From JADHLJ01 sp038118725 (lineage in GTDB: Bacteria; Pseudomonadota; Alphaproteobacteria; Thalassobaculales; Thalassobaculaceae): DNA of 24,126 nt. Both the position numbers and the translations under genes were made by a program. Shown in pieces: positions 23,132 through 24,126 of the stretch. Under the pieces are notes generated by a model. That model had not been told where the DNA came from. It did no database searches and saw only the letters and a program-made list of their open reading frames with translations. Each line of letters starts with the position of its first letter. The first letter of the stretch is position 1. The stretch is taken from positions 1 to 24,126 of the forward strand of contig JAYOIK010000077.1 of the NCBI GenBank assembly GCA_038118725.1, written 5' to 3'.

Positions 23132-23722
23132 ATGCCTCTTTCCGCAGCCAGTCCGCGCGAGCCCTTGCATATCCGAACCGTGACCTGCAAAGGGTACCTT
23201 CGCGATGACGGCCTGTGGGACATCGAGGGTCATTTGACGGACGCCAAGACCTATGGCTTTGACAACGCGCATCGCGGTCATGTCGAGCCCGGTAATCCAG
23301 TCCATGACATGTGGATTCGCCTAACGGTCGACAATGACTTCCAGGTGCGAGACGCCGAGGCGGCGACCGATGCAAGCCCCTATTCGATCTGCCCGGCCAT
23401 TACGGTGAATTTCGAACGCCTCAAGGGACTGACGATCGGCCCGGGTTGGCGCAAGCAAATTCACGCCAGGCTGGGGGGCGCGCACGGTTGCACACACCTG
23501 GTTGAGCTTCTCGGCCCGATCGCGACGACCGCCTATCAGACCATACATTCGGCCAAGGCGAGGGCTCGGCGCGAGGCGCAAAAGGCCAATGACGACCCGC
23601 GAGACGATCCGCGCGGCGAGAGCGCTCGACCAAGGTTGCTTAACACCTGTCACGCTTTCGGCGAATCGAGTCCGGTGGTGCAAAAATACTGGCCGGATTT
23701 CTACAAGGCGCCGGACGCCTGA
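23132..23722 (+). CDS. DUF2889 domain protein
   Basis: The biochemical function is unknown. The 196-residue protein matches the DUF2889 pattern as I remember it: a beta-rich start (HIRTVTCKGYLRDDGLWDIEGHLTDAKTY), then GNPVHDMWIRLTVD (55-68), a central SICPAI, GLTIGPGW, and the strongly conserved LGGAHGCTHLVELLGPIATTAYQT (114-137). His58, Cys87, His118, Cys120 and His122 could bind a metal, which is inference. The C-terminus (143-170) is basic and charged. ATG 23132 has only a modest GGAT ribosome site. It sits alone downstream of CNNM with its own candidate promoter and is convergent with the ribbon-helix-helix gene 33 bases away. Confidence 0.85.
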   Translation: MPLSAASPREPLHIRTVTCKGYLRDDGLWDIEGHLTDAKTYGFDNAHRGHVEPGNPVHDMWIRLTVDNDFQVRDAEAATDASPYSICPAITVNFERLKGLTIGPGWRKQIHARLGGAHGCTHLVELLGPIATTAYQTIHSAKARARREAQKANDDPRDDPRGESARPRLLNTCHAFGESSPVVQKYWPDFYKAPDA

Positions 23723-23755
23723 GCCCTCCGATGCCAGGTCGGCGTAAAACCAAGT

Positions 23756-24076
23756 TTAGGCAAAAATGTCATCAAGAAGCGCGGTCGCGTCTGATCGGGA
23801 ACCGGCCGGCTTGATCTGGTTCGCGGTGGTCGGAGCGTCGAGCAATCTACGCTCCATTTCCCGCGCCAGCCTTTGATAATAAGCCAGAACAAAAACCCGT
23901 ACCGCCGACGTCATGGCGGTACCGCCGCGCCGGCCATCAATGGCTGTCGCGAGATCATTCACGGATCGACCCTCGCGTTCGGAGATTGCCGATAGCGCGT
24001 CCCACATCGACGGTTCCAACCGCATACTGGTTCGGCGTGACCCAACCACTACGTTTTTGCTTACAAGCGTTGACAA
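23756..24076 (-). CDS. Ribbon-helix-helix domain protein, putative DNA-binding regulator
   Basis: This is a 106-residue protein with a ribbon-helix-helix fold of the alphaproteobacterial RHH_4 kind. RRTSMRLEPSMWDALSAIS (14-32) supplies the beta strand and first helix, EREGRSVNDLATAID the turn and second helix, and TSAVRVFVLAYYQRL (56-70) the conserved C-terminal helix. The tail (80-106) is poorly conserved in character. TTG 24076 is the first start in frame (an in-frame stop lies two codons upstream), and the VSKNVVV start fits family members, but the ribosome site is weak; GTG 24049 is an alternative. Targets are unknown. Homologues are often mislabelled as sulfotransferases. Its promoter may lie beyond the window edge. 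Confidence 0.8.
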   Translation of the reverse strand: MSTLVSKNVVVGSRRTSMRLEPSMWDALSAISEREGRSVNDLATAIDGRRGGTAMTSAVRVFVLAYYQRLAREMERRLLDAPTTANQIKPAGSRSDATALLDDIFA

Positions 24077-24126
24077 GATTCACTCGATTACGTTGAGGGC
24101 CCGCTAATCCACGTATCACATGCTTC

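Noticed and set aside
24070..24098. TTGACA (24070-24075) as a plus-strand promoter
   Set aside because: It lies at the start codon of the ribbon-helix-helix gene on the other strand and no -10 follows at 16-18 bases; no plus-strand gene is visible in the remaining bases.

Overview
The window looks like the chromosome of a GC-rich alphaproteobacterium, probably Rhodospirillales-like. The evidence is a NDUFAF5-type methyltransferase divergent from comF, an aroK-aroB-CNNM block, a xerD-accA block, Nit and Grx neighbours, and tightly overlapping ATGA/GTGA gene junctions. No tRNA, rRNA, insertion sequence, phage gene, CRISPR array or attachment site could be supported. No gap between genes exceeds 300 bases; the largest is 284 bases at 6133-6416.

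Layout. (1) 1-2092 is the C-terminal part of cobalamin-dependent methionine synthase. (2) 2143-9344 is an accessory island that looks like a surface-glycan or sugar-modification locus. It holds two tandem, diverged TIGR04372-like putative glycosyltransferases, and facing them an asparagine-synthase-like protein without the glutaminase cysteine. Divergent from that gene runs a four-gene set: sugar epimerase/dehydratase, SpsF-like cytidylyltransferase, a small protein of unknown function and a SAM methyltransferase. (3) 9358-11152 holds the NDUFAF5-like methyltransferase and comF. (4) 11318-13424 holds a 3-hydroxyisobutyrate dehydrogenase and a family III CoA-transferase. (5) 13543-15463 is a thiol/glutathione set: GST, glutaredoxin and a Nit-type amidase. 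(6) On the minus strand, 19696 down to 15673, lies a probable operon: a 45-residue membrane protein too short for most gene callers, a 630-residue exported helical protein, xerD and accA. (7) 19937-22972 is aroK-aroB-CNNM/CorC on the plus strand. (8) 23132-24076 holds a DUF2889 protein facing a ribbon-helix-helix protein.

Working together: the island could make a nucleotide-activated sugar (epimerase, then CTP-dependent activation), modify it by methylation and by amide or amidine formation with free ammonia or an amine, and transfer it with the paired transferases. This is inference from gene content only. The rest is mostly core metabolism: methionine, shikimate pathway, malonyl-CoA, chromosome dimer resolution and thiol homeostasis. 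The best candidates for new biology are the glycan island, its structured intergenic region (6133-6416), the xerD-linked envelope genes, and the structured convergent gap at 15464-15672.
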